Shown here: positions 32,390 through 42,582 of the stretch, piece after piece | Layout: every line of letters begins with the position of its first letter | How positions within the stretch are numbered: position 1 is the stretch's first letter | Origin: Impatiens glandulifera | Lineage: Eukaryota; Streptophyta; Magnoliopsida; Ericales; Balsaminaceae | Assembly (NCBI RefSeq): GCF_907164915.1 | Contig: NC_061865.1 | Span: 50,007,363-50,071,362 of the forward strand | Direction of reading: 5' to 3' | DNA: 64,000 nt | Notes under the pieces: generated by a model | The model's database searches: none | The model's input: the letters and a program-made list of their open reading frames with translations, nothing else | Told to the model about the DNA's origin: nothing | Position numbers and translations under genes: made by a program

Positions 32390-32949
32390 TTTGGGGTTCC
32401 AACAATTCTCCATATGGTTTGGGAGAATTCCTTTGTTAGTACAAATTTCTAATAACGGCTTTAAAACTTTTTTATTCATCTTAATGTGTCACTCTTGTAC
32501 TAGGCTTTCTCCTCTACCACAAGATAGATTTAGATTTGAAAATTTTCTTAGAACTGTATTTACTTGGTTTTCTTGATAAGAAAAAAAATACATAAAAATT
32601 CGGGTAGAGTTCAGTGTTTAGTAAGACTATAAATGTATAAAGTGATATATCATTTTTGCTCTTTACTCCAAGTATTTGGTCATTTAAATGTCATATTTTA
32701 TTTTTGTTATTATTTAAAAACATTATTTAAATGTATTTGGTGTGATTTTTTTTTGGTTATTTAAAACAATTTTTGGGGGAAAACAGTTAAAACCACTCCA
32801 TTAAAATTTTAAAAGTGGAAGAGTCAATGATTAAAGCTAGACAAATCTTAGCTATGATTAAAAGATGACAATCAAACGATTCTAAAAAACCTGATTAGTA
32901 TCAATCAAACATACAAGAAATGAAGATTACAAACAAATATTACAAACTA
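32390..32949. other. 3' flank of tetraspanin-like copy 2 and intergenic DNA
   Basis: About 200 bp match the 3' flank of copy 1, including the AATTCTCC/GGAGAATT hairpin. Beyond that nothing is recognised. Confidence 0.5.
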
Positions 32950-33472
32950 TATGAAATCCTAATTATCCCAAATAGGATTTTTATTTTTATACCAACTTGA
33001 TGTTTCAGCAGGTTGTCTTCCTCTTCCCCTTGTCCTTTCTCTTCCCCTTCCCTTTCCTCTTGCAATGAAAGGGGATGAACTGAAAAGGTTGATAAATACT
33101 GTCTATTCTCATTTTGATTTATTTCTTTATATGAACTCGTTCTGATTTGATAGAAATAATTATTGTTCAGGATTTCTGGTCTCTTCACCTTGTTGTTCTC
33201 AACTTAAATTCGAGATCATTGTCTTTATTTTCTTCAACTTCAGCTTTGAAATCCTCACCAACTTTGGATTCCTCTATATCAACCTTGGAATTCTCTTCTT
33301 TCTCTTGATTAGTCTGAGTATCTTCCTCTCTATTTTCATCAGCAACCACTTCAATTTGATTTGATTGAGAATCCTCAACTATCTCTTCAACATGATTAGG
33401 TTGAGATTTCACCTCATTCTCTATACTGCCTTCTTCTTGTACAAAATTTTCTTTATCTTCTATTTCATATTC
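32950..33472 (-). pseudogene. LINE-type ORF1 C-terminal part, split by Copia insertion
   Basis: The minus-strand frame 33185-33412 and its extension encode an acidic Glu/Asn/Lys-rich tail; a following RGRER...RGRGRQ basic stretch resembles ends of LINE ORF1 products. It is contiguous with the DUF4283/zinc-knuckle part at 43822 onward once the 10.3-kb Copia is taken out (TSD TATTC on both sides). No ORF2 follows on this strand. Confidence 0.6.
33468..33472. repeat. Copia target-site duplication, left
   Basis: TATTC, identical to 43817-43821. Confidence 0.85.
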
Positions 33473-34650
33473 TGTTAGATAAAATTAGACCGGTTAATTG
33501 AACTTAACACAAATAAACTTTCTATGCAGGAACAGACAAAGAACCGGACCGGTCAAACCAATGAACCGGTTAAGGAGCTCAACCGGTCAAACACTTAAAC
33601 TGACCGGAAACATGACCGCACAAAGAAGGCAAGATCGGCCAAAACTAAAGGCCGGAAACACCAGACAGTCGGTCATTTAGAAGCCAAAGGAATAACCGGA
33701 AGCCATCTGGTTAAGACAAATAACCGACCAGACCGGAAGCCATCCGGTTAAGACAAATAACCGACCAGCATAAGAAGATACTTCGGGTATCTGTTGAGAA
33801 TGATACCAAAGGAACATACTGAACATTTCCATATCCATACAAGTCTGAGGAAAGTCTGCAGGCTGCAGAAAACCATCCTACAAGATCTTTCCACTTCAGG
33901 ATAAATCAGAAAGGCAATCATCCAAGTACAGACAACTGTCTAACCGACATATACCACATTGAGTAAAAGACAAACCTAGCCGGTTTGACCTACATATTGG
34001 AAGAACAGATCGCCAGGTCTGAAAAGTTGACCGCCAGGTCTGAATCACTGAACCTCTGCTCAATCAATCAAATTCAAGGAAATGAAATATGACCGTTGGC
34101 AAATTTCACCTATAAAAGGAGCAGCTGAAGAGGAGTAAATGCGGGACACAGTGGATAATTAATTTACAAGTGATAAGAGTGTGTTCTATCTCTAGAGAGT
34201 TTAAGTGCTAAGTTGAAGTGTAATTCTACAATTTCGGTTAAAATTGTACGAGTGTTATCGAGTAGGAAATAAGTCTCGATCGGATTGTATTTGTATTCCT
34301 TAGTGAATATCCTTCTCGCGGTTTCGAGAGGAAAGGGTGACGTAGGAGTTTTATCTCCGAACATCCATAAAAAACCTGTCTTGTTATTTACTTTCCGCCT
34401 GACTTACTTTATAACCGAGCTGTTCTAACCTACCTACACCGCTTTGACCGACTCTACACTACCTAAACCGAATCACTAAGCTACAAAACCGACCCAGCAA
34501 CTTCCAAACCCGTCCTATCTCGTGAGTGTGCTGCTTCAACCTAAAACAAACATCTTCCACGCTTGAACCTGGTTCAAGGGTTTGTGACAGTTTGTGTAGT
34601 ATTGAAACCCCGGTGTTAATCTCTAATCGGATTAATCACCACCCTTTGAG
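33473..34650 (+). repeat. 5' LTR of Copia element (3'-truncated)
   Basis: Matches 42583-43756 of the 3' LTR, then diverges at ...CACCCTTTGAG. A TATA box TATAAAAGG lies at 34111-34119. It carries several CCGGTT/AACCGG motifs and a duplicated GCCAGGTCTGAA stretch not in the 3' LTR. Confidence 0.9.
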
Positions 34651-34661
34651 TTGTTTTCGAT

Positions 34662-36613
34662 GAATCGGTTGAAAGCAACACTACATCATGTTTTGATCTA
34701 CACAACAGATTGGAAAATAACAATATCCATTCTGATAGTGAAGATGAGATTCCGGTCTTCAGGCGATTTGTCCATGACCAAATGGGTAATGACGAAACGC
34801 AGCCGGATCAAGCTGTCCCACGACAGGAAGTTGACACACTTCGGTCTAAACCGAGGAAATCGGTCGGTCTGACATCCTTGCTCAGCCTACCGATATGTCT
34901 AGCCTTGATCAAGTAAGCGGTAACTTGGTAGACATCCCTAAACCGAATTTCAAAAGGAACACTAAACATCCTCCTGAGCTAATCATAGGTGACCCTTCAG
35001 AACCTGTTCGAACTAGACGTCAAATTCTGGAGGAATACTTCAATTCCGCCTTTATATTCCAGATTGAGCCGAAAAGAGTAGATGAAGCATTGTCAGATCC
35101 GGATTGGATCTTGGGAATGCAAGAAGAGTTAAACCAGTTCAAGAGTAATAAAGTCTGGTACCTAGTCCTTAGACCGAAAGATCAACCGGTCATAGGAACA
35201 AGATGGGTATTTAGAAATAAACTCAATGAAGACGGTTTGGTCACGAGGAACAAGGCCAGATTAATGGCACAAAGTTACAAACAGGAAGAAGGCATTGATT
35301 TTGAAGAATCATTTGCCCCTGTAGCTAGGATTGAAGCTATTAGGATTTTTCTAGCCTTTGCTGCCTTAAAAAATTTTAAGGTTTTCCAAATGGATGTTAA
35401 AAGTGCATTTTTGAATGGTGACCTACGTGAAGAGGTATATGTTGAACAACCACCCGGTTTCAAAAATGCTGAACTACCTAACCATGTATACCGGTTAAAC
35501 ACATCTTTATACGGTCTAAAGCAAGCTCCTAGAGCCTAGTATGACACACTAACCGCATTTTTGTTAAAACATGACTTCACCATCGGTTCGGTGGATAAAA
35601 CGTTATTTAAGTTTGAGAAAAAATAGCATATCCTACTTGTTCAAATCTATGTAGATGATATCATCTTCGGTTCAACCGATCCTAAGCTATGTGACAAATT
35701 CTCAACCTTGATGACTAACAAATTTGAAATGAGTATGATGGAAGAATTAAGTTTCTTCCTAGGTCTTCAAGTTAAGCAACTCAAAGAAGGAACCTTCATC
35801 AGTCAACCCAAGTACACTAAGGAACTGTTAAAGAAATTCGGGATGGATACATGCTCCTCAGCGGCTACTCCAATGAGCTCATCGATCAAATTGGACAAAG
35901 ATGATGAGGGTCAATCAGTAGACCTGACCGCTTACCGAGGCATCATCGGTTCTCTTCTATACCTGACAGCAAGTAGACCGGATATTCTATTTGCAGTCGG
36001 TGTGTGTGGACGATTCCAGGCCAACCCAAAACAGTCTCACTACACAGCCGCAAAGCGAATCTTGAAATACCTAAAGGGAACACCTAACGTCGGTTTGTGG
36101 TATCCCATGGACTCATCCTTTAACCTAATGAGTTATTCAGATGCAGACTATGCAGGTTGCAAGGTTGATAGAAAAAGCACAAGCGGAACATGTCAATTTC
36201 TAGGTGATCGGCTTGTTTCATGGCACAGCAAGAAACAAACATCAGTTGCCACATCAACTGCAGAAGCTGAATACCTGGCAGCTGGAAGCTGTTGTTCACA
36301 ACTTCTTTGGATCCAACAACAACTGAAGGACTTCAGTGTCATAGCCGAAGAGTCTCCAATCTTCTGTGATAACACAAGTGACATAGCAATCACCTACAAC
36401 CCGGTTCTACACTCCAGAACCAAGCACGTTGACATAAGACACCACTTCATTCGGGAACATGTCATGTTGAAGCAATAGCGGCTGGAATACGTATCGACAG
36501 ATCAACAAGTAGCCGATATCTTCACAAAACCTCTGCAGGAAGCTAAGTTTTCTCAATTCAGACTCACACTCGGTTTGACCGATATTAGTCAGATCATCCC
36601 TAAGGATGCTTAA
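34662..36613 (+). pseudogene. Copia pol remnant: reverse transcriptase and RNase H
   Basis: Only the integrase-RT linker onward remains. [67 protein letters not shown]. RNase H: YSDADYAGCKVDRKSTSGTC, SWHSKKQTSVATSTAEAEY, DNTSDIAI, TKHVDIRHHFIREHV and final VADIFTKPLQEAKF. In-frame stops at about 35537 (where Trp is expected after RA), 35624 and 36476 break it. It ends with TAA at 36611-36613. Confidence 0.9.
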
Positions 36614-37058
36614 AAGGGAAATCGGTTCGGACAGACAAAACCGGTAGTTCCTCCTAAACTGTCGAATTTCAAATTTCCCAAGGTGTCTATGGAAGAACCG
36701 CCTGGTCTATCAGTCAGAGTAAACCGACCGGTTATTTAGTGCATGCATCAAATAACCGCATCGGGACGAACAACTGATAACTAACCGGTTCGAAAATAGT
36801 TTATCTTAGATTATTTGGCCTTCGAACAAAAGTGGAATAATTACCTGTGTTTAAACTTATCTGTCCTGAAATATTACCTTTTCAAAGTAAAATGGTTACG
36901 CCTAAAAAGACGTGAAGATTTGATATCTTTCATGGTCCAGGTCTATGACCAACATCCTAGGCTTTAGACATTCTTATTTCATGCAAAACATCTTATCCTA
37001 TGGTTAATAGATATCATTACTTGTGACACACTAGATAATAAGATTATCCCTCCACTAA

Positions 37059-37066
37059 TATATAAG
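37059..37066 (+). promoter_or_regulatory. TATA box upstream of extra ORF A
   Basis: TATATAAG, 61 bp between its end and the ATG at 37127, followed by a CT-rich leader (CTCCCTCTCTCACT). Confidence 0.55.
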
Positions 37067-37126
37067 TTGAGCAAACCTTAAACAAAACAATCACAAGTCA
37101 TAACTCCCTCTCTCACTAAGACAAAA

Positions 37127-37888
37127 ATGTCTCAGTTTCCAAACATCCTTCAAGTAGACTTCAAATCTGCCCTGAGCACTGAACACTATGATGTATTCAA
37201 GATGATCAAATCACTTGAAGACACCGGTCTTCAGTACTTCCTAGATGACAAGCACGTCATCTACTCTGAATCTGTCCTGGAATTCCTGTACAATGCTAGG
37301 GTTTTCAGAGGAACTCCTCATTTTGATACTCATATCCAATCAAAAGTGGGAGGTATAGTCTTTGACTTCACCGAAAATGACTTTGCGAGGTGTTTCAGCC
37401 TACCAAAGCAAGGGCTAACCGATCTCAATGTTCCGGCCGACTTAAAGGCTGAGATTTCCCTCACCTTTGCACGGTCTAACTAACCCGTTGATGACCATGG
37501 TACGAAGTCACTGTTGAGAGCTGAATATCAGCTCCTCAATGACGTGATCGGTCGAAGCATCTTAGAAAGAGATGTGACGAACACCTACTGTACCGCAACC
37601 TTTAACATGATGGCTGCTATAACCACCGGTACACCGGTTAATTAGTCAAGAGTATTGTTCGACGTCCTAATCTGGATGATTGGCGTTCGAATAGTCGGCC
37701 TCGTTCCCCAACTGAGCTGTCTGCTTCTAGAGCTTGGAGTTCCGACCTGTCCAGGCGAAGGTCTGAATCAAGCTCAAGTGCTCACCAAGGAAGTCACCGA
37801 CTCATTTTATGAGCGGTTTGAAAAGGATTGGAAGAGGAGGAACCGACACATCAACTCCAACGGTCACGCCAACTCCAGCGGATATTAA
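37127..37888 (+). pseudogene. Retrotransposon extra ORF A (shared N-terminal domain), two stops
   Basis: One frame runs from 37127 (MSQFPNILQVDFKSAL) to 37888 with only two in-frame stops: TAA at 37481-37483 and a TAG near 37643 where the related ORF C has Trp. The product resembles the N-terminal ~230 residues of ORF C: VDF start, LEDTGLQYFLDDKHVIY, FDFTENDFARCFSLPKQGL. Family function is unknown. I recall similar proteins as retrotransposon-associated in Lamiales and as a 'putative plant transposon protein' type, unverified here. It is not Gag, Pol or a recognisable envelope. Confidence 0.7.
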
Positions 37889-38324
37889 GTCACTCCTTCC
37901 TACAACCGGCCAGTTTGCTGCACGCACCGGTTGTATCATGTTTTAATTCTATTATGATCATTCGGCCTAACTTATGTTATTTTCGGTTTCAATCGGTTAC
38001 TTTTCTTATCACATCCGTCATTAATGAAAAGTAACATTTAATCAATGAGGTAACCCCTAACTACATAAGTAATTACTATCCAACTAACTTGGTTACCTTT
38101 GAACTAAATCCCTACCTCGAGCTCCGCAATCGGTCAAAAGTAACATCTTCCCAATACACTTTGGAAACATAAATATTCTTTTCTCTAATGAGACAAAACT
38201 GATCTTCAATGTTAATATTTTCCCTCCAAAACCGGATCTATATAAGGGGCCGTCCCCTAATCAACTTAACACATCTCAAAACAAAACTCTCTTGAACTCT
38301 CTCTCTCTTAACAAAGTTTGAATC
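37889..38324 (+). other. Spacer between extra ORFs A and B
   Basis: 3' flank of ORF A and promoter-like region of ORF B. No further coding sequence is seen. Confidence 0.5.
38239..38247 (+). promoter_or_regulatory. TATA box upstream of extra ORF B
   Basis: TATATAAGG, 77 bp between its end and the ATG at 38325, followed by a leader with CTCTCTCTC. Confidence 0.6.
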
Positions 38325-39025
38325 ATGCCGAGCCGAACTCTACCAAACTTCTTAAGCATTGATTTTGATTCATGCCTGGAGATCAATGATCAAGAAACAA
38401 AGGAGATGTTGTTTGAATCCCTCATTAACACCGGTCTTTGCACTTTTCTCGAAGAATCCGGCCCTATACTTCTTGAGGATGTTAAAACTTTTTCAGAAGT
38501 GTTTGCATAAGAGGAAACTACATTGTTTCCACGGTGAGAGATCACACTTTCTGGCTGGATGAAGCCAAATTTCCTCAAATGTTCAACCTGCCCACCGAAG
38601 GGTTTTCGAACTTCCCGCCCCAGGAAGGCAGCGCCGCAGTATCTTATGCTTGGCTGTTCTCAGGAACCGGGGTGCCGGTGGAGAACAACGGGCCAAAGAC
38701 CTGTCTTCGCTTTCACATCCAGCTTCTCCTTGAAATTGTCCATCACTCCTTACTCTGCCAATCCCCCAACCAGCGCTACTCCAAGAAGGTGTATAACATG
38801 ATGACCTACATTATGAGTTATGCTCCCATAAATTGGTCATCGGTCATATTCAACAACCTGAAAACTATGGTGTTGACCAAAAGAGGTCTCGGCTACGCTC
38901 CTCACATCAGTCGACTCATCCTCAAGTACCGTCCAGAATTTGGACCAGGTACACCGGCATCTCTTTCAAACATTCTTGATGTGGATGAGGTGGAGGACAA
39001 GTTCTCTAGGATGATTATTGCCTAA
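38325..39025 (+). pseudogene. Retrotransposon extra ORF B (shared N-terminal domain), one frameshift
   Basis: Starts MPSRTLPNFLSIDFDSC, and at about 38490 the reading moves to the frame that ends at 39025 (WLDEAKFPQMFNLPTEGF ... INWSSVIFNNLKTMV ... SRLILKYRPEFGPGTP). A single base lost from a T run explains the change. The aligned segment GFS/NLPTEG corresponds to RLPTDG in ORF C, and INWSS..FNNLK to VNWAKEIFNNLKDMV. About 233 codons, short domain-only version of ORF C. Same orientation and own TATA box. Confidence 0.7.
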
Positions 39026-39360
39026 GTTGTATCGTTATCTCTTTTGTACTCCTTTCCTTTATATTTTCAAACCGATCCATATATCGGTTTTCTATCTTGT
39101 ACCTTTATTTAATGAAAATCCATTTCAGTTTCATAACCGGGTCAGAAGTTGCAAAAACTCAGATCACTCATCTAACTAAACCGGTTAAAATCGATAAACA
39201 AATTTGTATTCGTTGAATTATCCGGTCAGAGTCAAAACACCGCATCATCGCGGTTAACAAATCACTTCATAAAACGGCTTCAAAAAGGGGCTGCTTCATC
39301 AAAACCGAAATTGAATGACCACTCGAAATTTTTTGAGGGAAATTTCCCACCCAAAAACTC

Positions 39361-39477
39361 CCGCTCAAAAATCCCGCCTACAGGTTGCCGCTTTGATTTG
39401 CCGCCCACGGGTTACCGCCTTTTGTTTACCGCCCTTCAATTTGCCGCCCAAACCAATTGGAGGGAAAATTCCCGCCC
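39361..39477 (+). promoter_or_regulatory. Phased CCGCC motif array upstream of extra ORF C
   Basis: CCGC(C) occurs at 39361, 39374, 39388, 39401, 39415, 39429, 39444 and 39472: spacings 13, 14, 13, 14, 14, 15 and 28 bp. Flanks vary (TTGCCGCCCA, TTACCGCC, TTCCCGCCCAAA). Some copies resemble E2F-type TTCCCGCC sites. It ends 47 bp before the TATA box of ORF C. Confidence 0.6.
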
Positions 39478-39523
39478 AAAGGTGATGGGACGGTTTGCGA
39501 CGGTTGGGCTTCTAAACCGCGCC

Positions 39524-39532
39524 TATAAAAAG
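39524..39532 (+). promoter_or_regulatory. TATA box upstream of extra ORF C
   Basis: TATAAAAAG, 107 bp between its end and the start codon, followed by a CT-rich leader (CTCTCTCTAGCTCTC). Confidence 0.65.
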
Positions 39533-39639
39533 GGACCTTGGCCATTTCATTTCACTCTTACGCGAAACAATTTTCTCTCTCTAGCTCTCAAACTCTCTCA
39601 AAGCGGTTTTCTCTTGCTCTCTCGGTTCAATCATCAACA

Positions 39640-42228
39640 ATGGGTCGTGATTCTGCATTATTCAAACATATCATCCAGGTGGATTTTGAGGAAATCAGAC
39701 AAAACGGTTCGGCTCCAGCAAAGGAAGTTCTATCCCGGATTTCCGAGGCCGGTCTCGAATACTTCTTAGGTGGTCCTTTTGTTCTATACAGGGAAGCGGT
39801 TGAAGAATTCTTTATAACCACAACTCTATCTGGCAGTGCAATAACTGCAACCGTTGGCGGCAAACAGTTCGACATAACCGAAGAGTCGGTTGCTGAAATC
39901 CTACGCCTACCAACAGATGGACGCAACGCTTCGATGGATCTAGATCGAAAAACATTCGAGGCGGCTTGCAAGATTCTCTCGGCAACCGCGGCTCCTGTAG
40001 AAGTTTCCGGTAAGAAGTCATCACTGCGACCGGAATACATACCACTTTGTGACATCTTCACCAAGTCGGTTCAGGCGAGAGGTGGAAATTACGACAACCT
40101 CACCAAGGCAAAAATCGTGATGCTTGCCGGTCTACTAAACGGCATAAATGTTAACTGGGCAAAGGAGATTTTTAACAATTTAAAGGACATGGTGAAACCG
40201 GATTCCACCCGGTCATGGGGGTACGCCATCCCACTCGGGAAGATCATGCTCCACAACAACATCAACACCGGTCCGGGTGTTATTCTTTCTTCAAGCAAGA
40301 TCATAAGGTCTCGCCAATTCTTAGAAAAGAAGAAGCCGGCCCCCGGTTCTACAGGTGGCGGAAGGAAGAAGTCTGCCGCTAAGAAACCGGTTCCGGTAAA
40401 GGGCAGGTCCAGAAGCAAGAAGGACAAACAATCGATGGAATCCGCGGAACCGCCTTCTGAAACGCGAGATGAGGACGATTCGGCCTCCAGCTCAAACCGA
40501 ACTGCTTCAAATAATACCGAAGAAAATCTGTCCGGTAAAGAAAAAGGACCGATAGAACAGGAACAATCGGCTAGTCTTGAACATGAAGATACCGGTGCAG
40601 ACGACCATGAGGAGGAAGACGTTCCCGTTGACACCGACCAGAAGGTGGCCGAGAATATTGTGCGCAGAATAATGGAGGAAATTGATCTGCAAGCTCATGC
40701 GGCATCGGAAGTATACAGTGAGTGGTTCCGGATCCGGTGCAACAAATTCTTCAAACATGTGTTACCGGATCTAACCACTGGACAAAGATTCGAAAGGATT
40801 TTGGAGATAGAGGAAGACGTCATCAGCCTCACAAACGCTACGAATCCCAACGAAGCCATGGACCGACACGCAATAGTAGAACCGCGTGCTCGGTTACTAA
40901 AGTTAACCGAACATATGCGAAAGCTTACAGAAAGGTACATTCCAGGAACACCGAAGTCTCAACTTCAACTTTTGGTGTTGGATATCCTTGCGGTCAAGAA
41001 AGGAGAATTTATCGACGAGGTAGCGCGGCTTGAAGCGGTGCGCGAACAACAAAATACAACTCTTGAGACCGGTGACGGTCAGAATCCAGGTGATAAGTCT
41101 CCTCTAGCGGATCAAGCTATCAACGAAACCGACGATAGGACAGAGCCTCATCTCACCGACAATCTTGAATCAGATCAAGTCCGGGATTTAGTACCGGCAG
41201 TCACGGAAGAAAGAGTCAAGTCTCTCATTCAAGAGTTTGTCAACACCGCGGTTAAGCCATGGAAGAAGAAAATTAAGAAAGTCGTGGTTCAAACAATCAA
41301 GTTGGCCGACACAACAAGGGATGATCTTGTGAAGGCAAACAACTGGATCACAGAGGTCGAAGTCAACTACCGTGACGACACTGTTCTGTACGACGCTCAT
41401 CTTAAGCAAACCGTAGACTTGGAAGATACGACCTCAAAGCTGGTGAATGACTTGGAACGGTTTCAAGAGAAAACCGAGCAACGACTTACAAAGGTCGATG
41501 AGGACCTGGGGCGGTCAAGCACCGAAGCCGGTTCCACACTTGACAAGGTCACAAGCCTCGAAGAAAAGAATGCAAGTCTTGAGGAGCGAAACGACAAACT
41601 TGAAGCCGACCTCAAGGCGGTCACCGAACAGGTGAATGAACTAATAAAGGCCAAGCTGGCTGCCGATAAAGCGGTTGAGGAGGCAGACGCTCAGGCGGCT
41701 AAAGAACTTCAAGAAGCGCTGGATGAGGAGACAAGGAAAACGAAGGAAGCACCACGATTGTCTGAGGCGGACTTAGCCGAACGCGCACGAAATGTAGCGG
41801 CTAGAAATTCGGCACTTGCAAAGTCCATAGCAGCTCAGGAGGCCAAGGATGCAGAGCGGTTAAACACTGAAAAACAAAGGCTCGAAGAATATGCCAAGGC
41901 TCACAAGAAGTCCAAGGCGGCTTCCTCCTCTTCGGTTCCGGTAACACGAAAGAGGAAAGTCTCTGCAAGGAAGGCTCAAGTCGTCGAGATGCTGGGCAGA
42001 ATCACCGAAACAGTTGTTGAAGAGGATGACTTCGAGGAGGATCTCGAGCCGCGACATACAAGACAGCGAGTTCTCAATGCGGTTCCAGTCAGCACGGTCG
42101 CTCCACCGTTCTCTCCTCACAAGGACACCACGAGAGCAGGAGGTTCTTCTTCAAGGTCGGCTCAACCAGCTAGGGGACAACCAACAGATGACCTGATGGG
42201 AGACTTCCTGTCATCCAGATTGAACTAG
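39640..42228 (+). CDS. Retrotransposon extra ORF C, 862-aa protein of unknown function
   Basis: Open frame without stops. ATG at 39640 (CATCAACAATGGG) is preferred over the upstream in-frame start at 39538, because it follows the TATA box and aligns with ORFs A and B. Residues 1-~230 form the domain shared with A and B (IIQVDFEEI, AGLEYFLGGPFVLY, RLPTDG, VNWAKEIFNNLK). Then a Lys-rich linker (about 240-265), an acidic Ser/Glu region (265-345), a predicted helical central region (345-480), a Lys-rich coiled-coil stretch (about 590-730) and a basic tail with TRKRKVSARKAQ (near 767), possibly a nuclear signal. No membrane segment or signal peptide, so it is not an envelope protein. It sits between pol and 3' LTR. 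Intactness next to a broken pol suggests recent origin or selection. Confidence 0.85.
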   Translation: MGRDSALFKHIIQVDFEEIRQNGSAPAKEVLSRISEAGLEYFLGGPFVLYREAVEEFFITTTLSGSAITATVGGKQFDITEESVAEILRLPTDGRNASMDLDRKTFEAACKILSATAAPVEVSGKKSSLRPEYIPLCDIFTKSVQARGGNYDNLTKAKIVMLAGLLNGINVNWAKEIFNNLKDMVKPDSTRSWGYAIPLGKIMLHNNINTGPGVILSSSKIIRSRQFLEKKKPAPGSTGGGRKKSAAKKPVPVKGRSRSKKDKQSMESAEPPSETRDEDDSASSSNRTASNNTEENLSGKEKGPIEQEQSASLEHEDTGADDHEEEDVPVDTDQKVAENIVRRIMEEIDLQAHAASEVYSEWFRIRCNKFFKHVLPDLTTGQRFERILEIEEDVISLTNATNPNEAMDRHAIVEPRARLLKLTEHMRKLTERYIPGTPKSQLQLLVLDILAVKKGEFIDEVARLEAVREQQNTTLETGDGQNPGDKSPLADQAINETDDRTEPHLTDNLESDQVRDLVPAVTEERVKSLIQEFVNTAVKPWKKKIKKVVVQTIKLADTTRDDLVKANNWITEVEVNYRDDTVLYDAHLKQTVDLEDTTSKLVNDLERFQEKTEQRLTKVDEDLGRSSTEAGSTLDKVTSLEEKNASLEERNDKLEADLKAVTEQVNELIKAKLAADKAVEEADAQAAKELQEALDEETRKTKEAPRLSEADLAERARNVAARNSALAKSIAAQEAKDAERLNTEKQRLEEYAKAHKKSKAASSSSVPVTRKRKVSARKAQVVEMLGRITETVVEEDDFEEDLEPRHTRQRVLNAVPVSTVAPPFSPHKDTTRAGGSSSRSAQPARGQPTDDLMGDFLSSRLN

Positions 42229-42390
42229 GGGCTTTATTTTCTATCTTTACTTATGTTTATTTCGGTTTCTACATATATAATATTTTTGCCCTTTTGCGGT
42301 TATCTTTAATTATATATATATAGTTATTTTTGAAAAACCGGCCTATATTTGCATTTCGACTGGATTTTGGATATTTTAAATAAAATAACC

Positions 42391-42403
42391 AAAAAGGGAG
42401 AAA
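42391..42403 (+). repeat. Duplicate polypurine-tract-like segment
   Basis: AAAAAGGGAGAAA followed by TTGATAG, within a ~85-bp region that resembles the real PPT region before the 3' LTR (GATTTTGGATATTTTAAATA versus GATTTTGATAATTTTAAATA). Confidence 0.65.
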
Positions 42404-42568
42404 TTGATAGGATAAAAGATAGAACTTTTTAAATTTTTATCAAAATTTTCCAAAATTTTTTGAAAAATCCTCCCAAGTCAGTTTCCAAAAATCCGGCCAA
42501 ATAAAACTCACAAAACCGGCCTACATTTGCAATCTTACATGATTTTGATAATTTTAAATAAAATAATC

Positions 42569-42582
42569 AAAAAAGGAGAAAT
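42569..42582 (+). other. Copia polypurine tract
   Basis: AAAAAAGGAGAAAT directly before the 3' LTR, the plus-strand primer position. Confidence 0.85.

Noticed and set aside
34164..34364. Small protein in the LTR (also at 43253-43453)
   Set aside because: Same antisense frame in both LTR copies, explained by LTR identity; no supporting features.
39640..42228. Envelope gene of an endogenous retrovirus-like element
   Set aside because: No signal peptide, membrane helix or glycoprotein features; charged coiled-coil protein with a basic tail.
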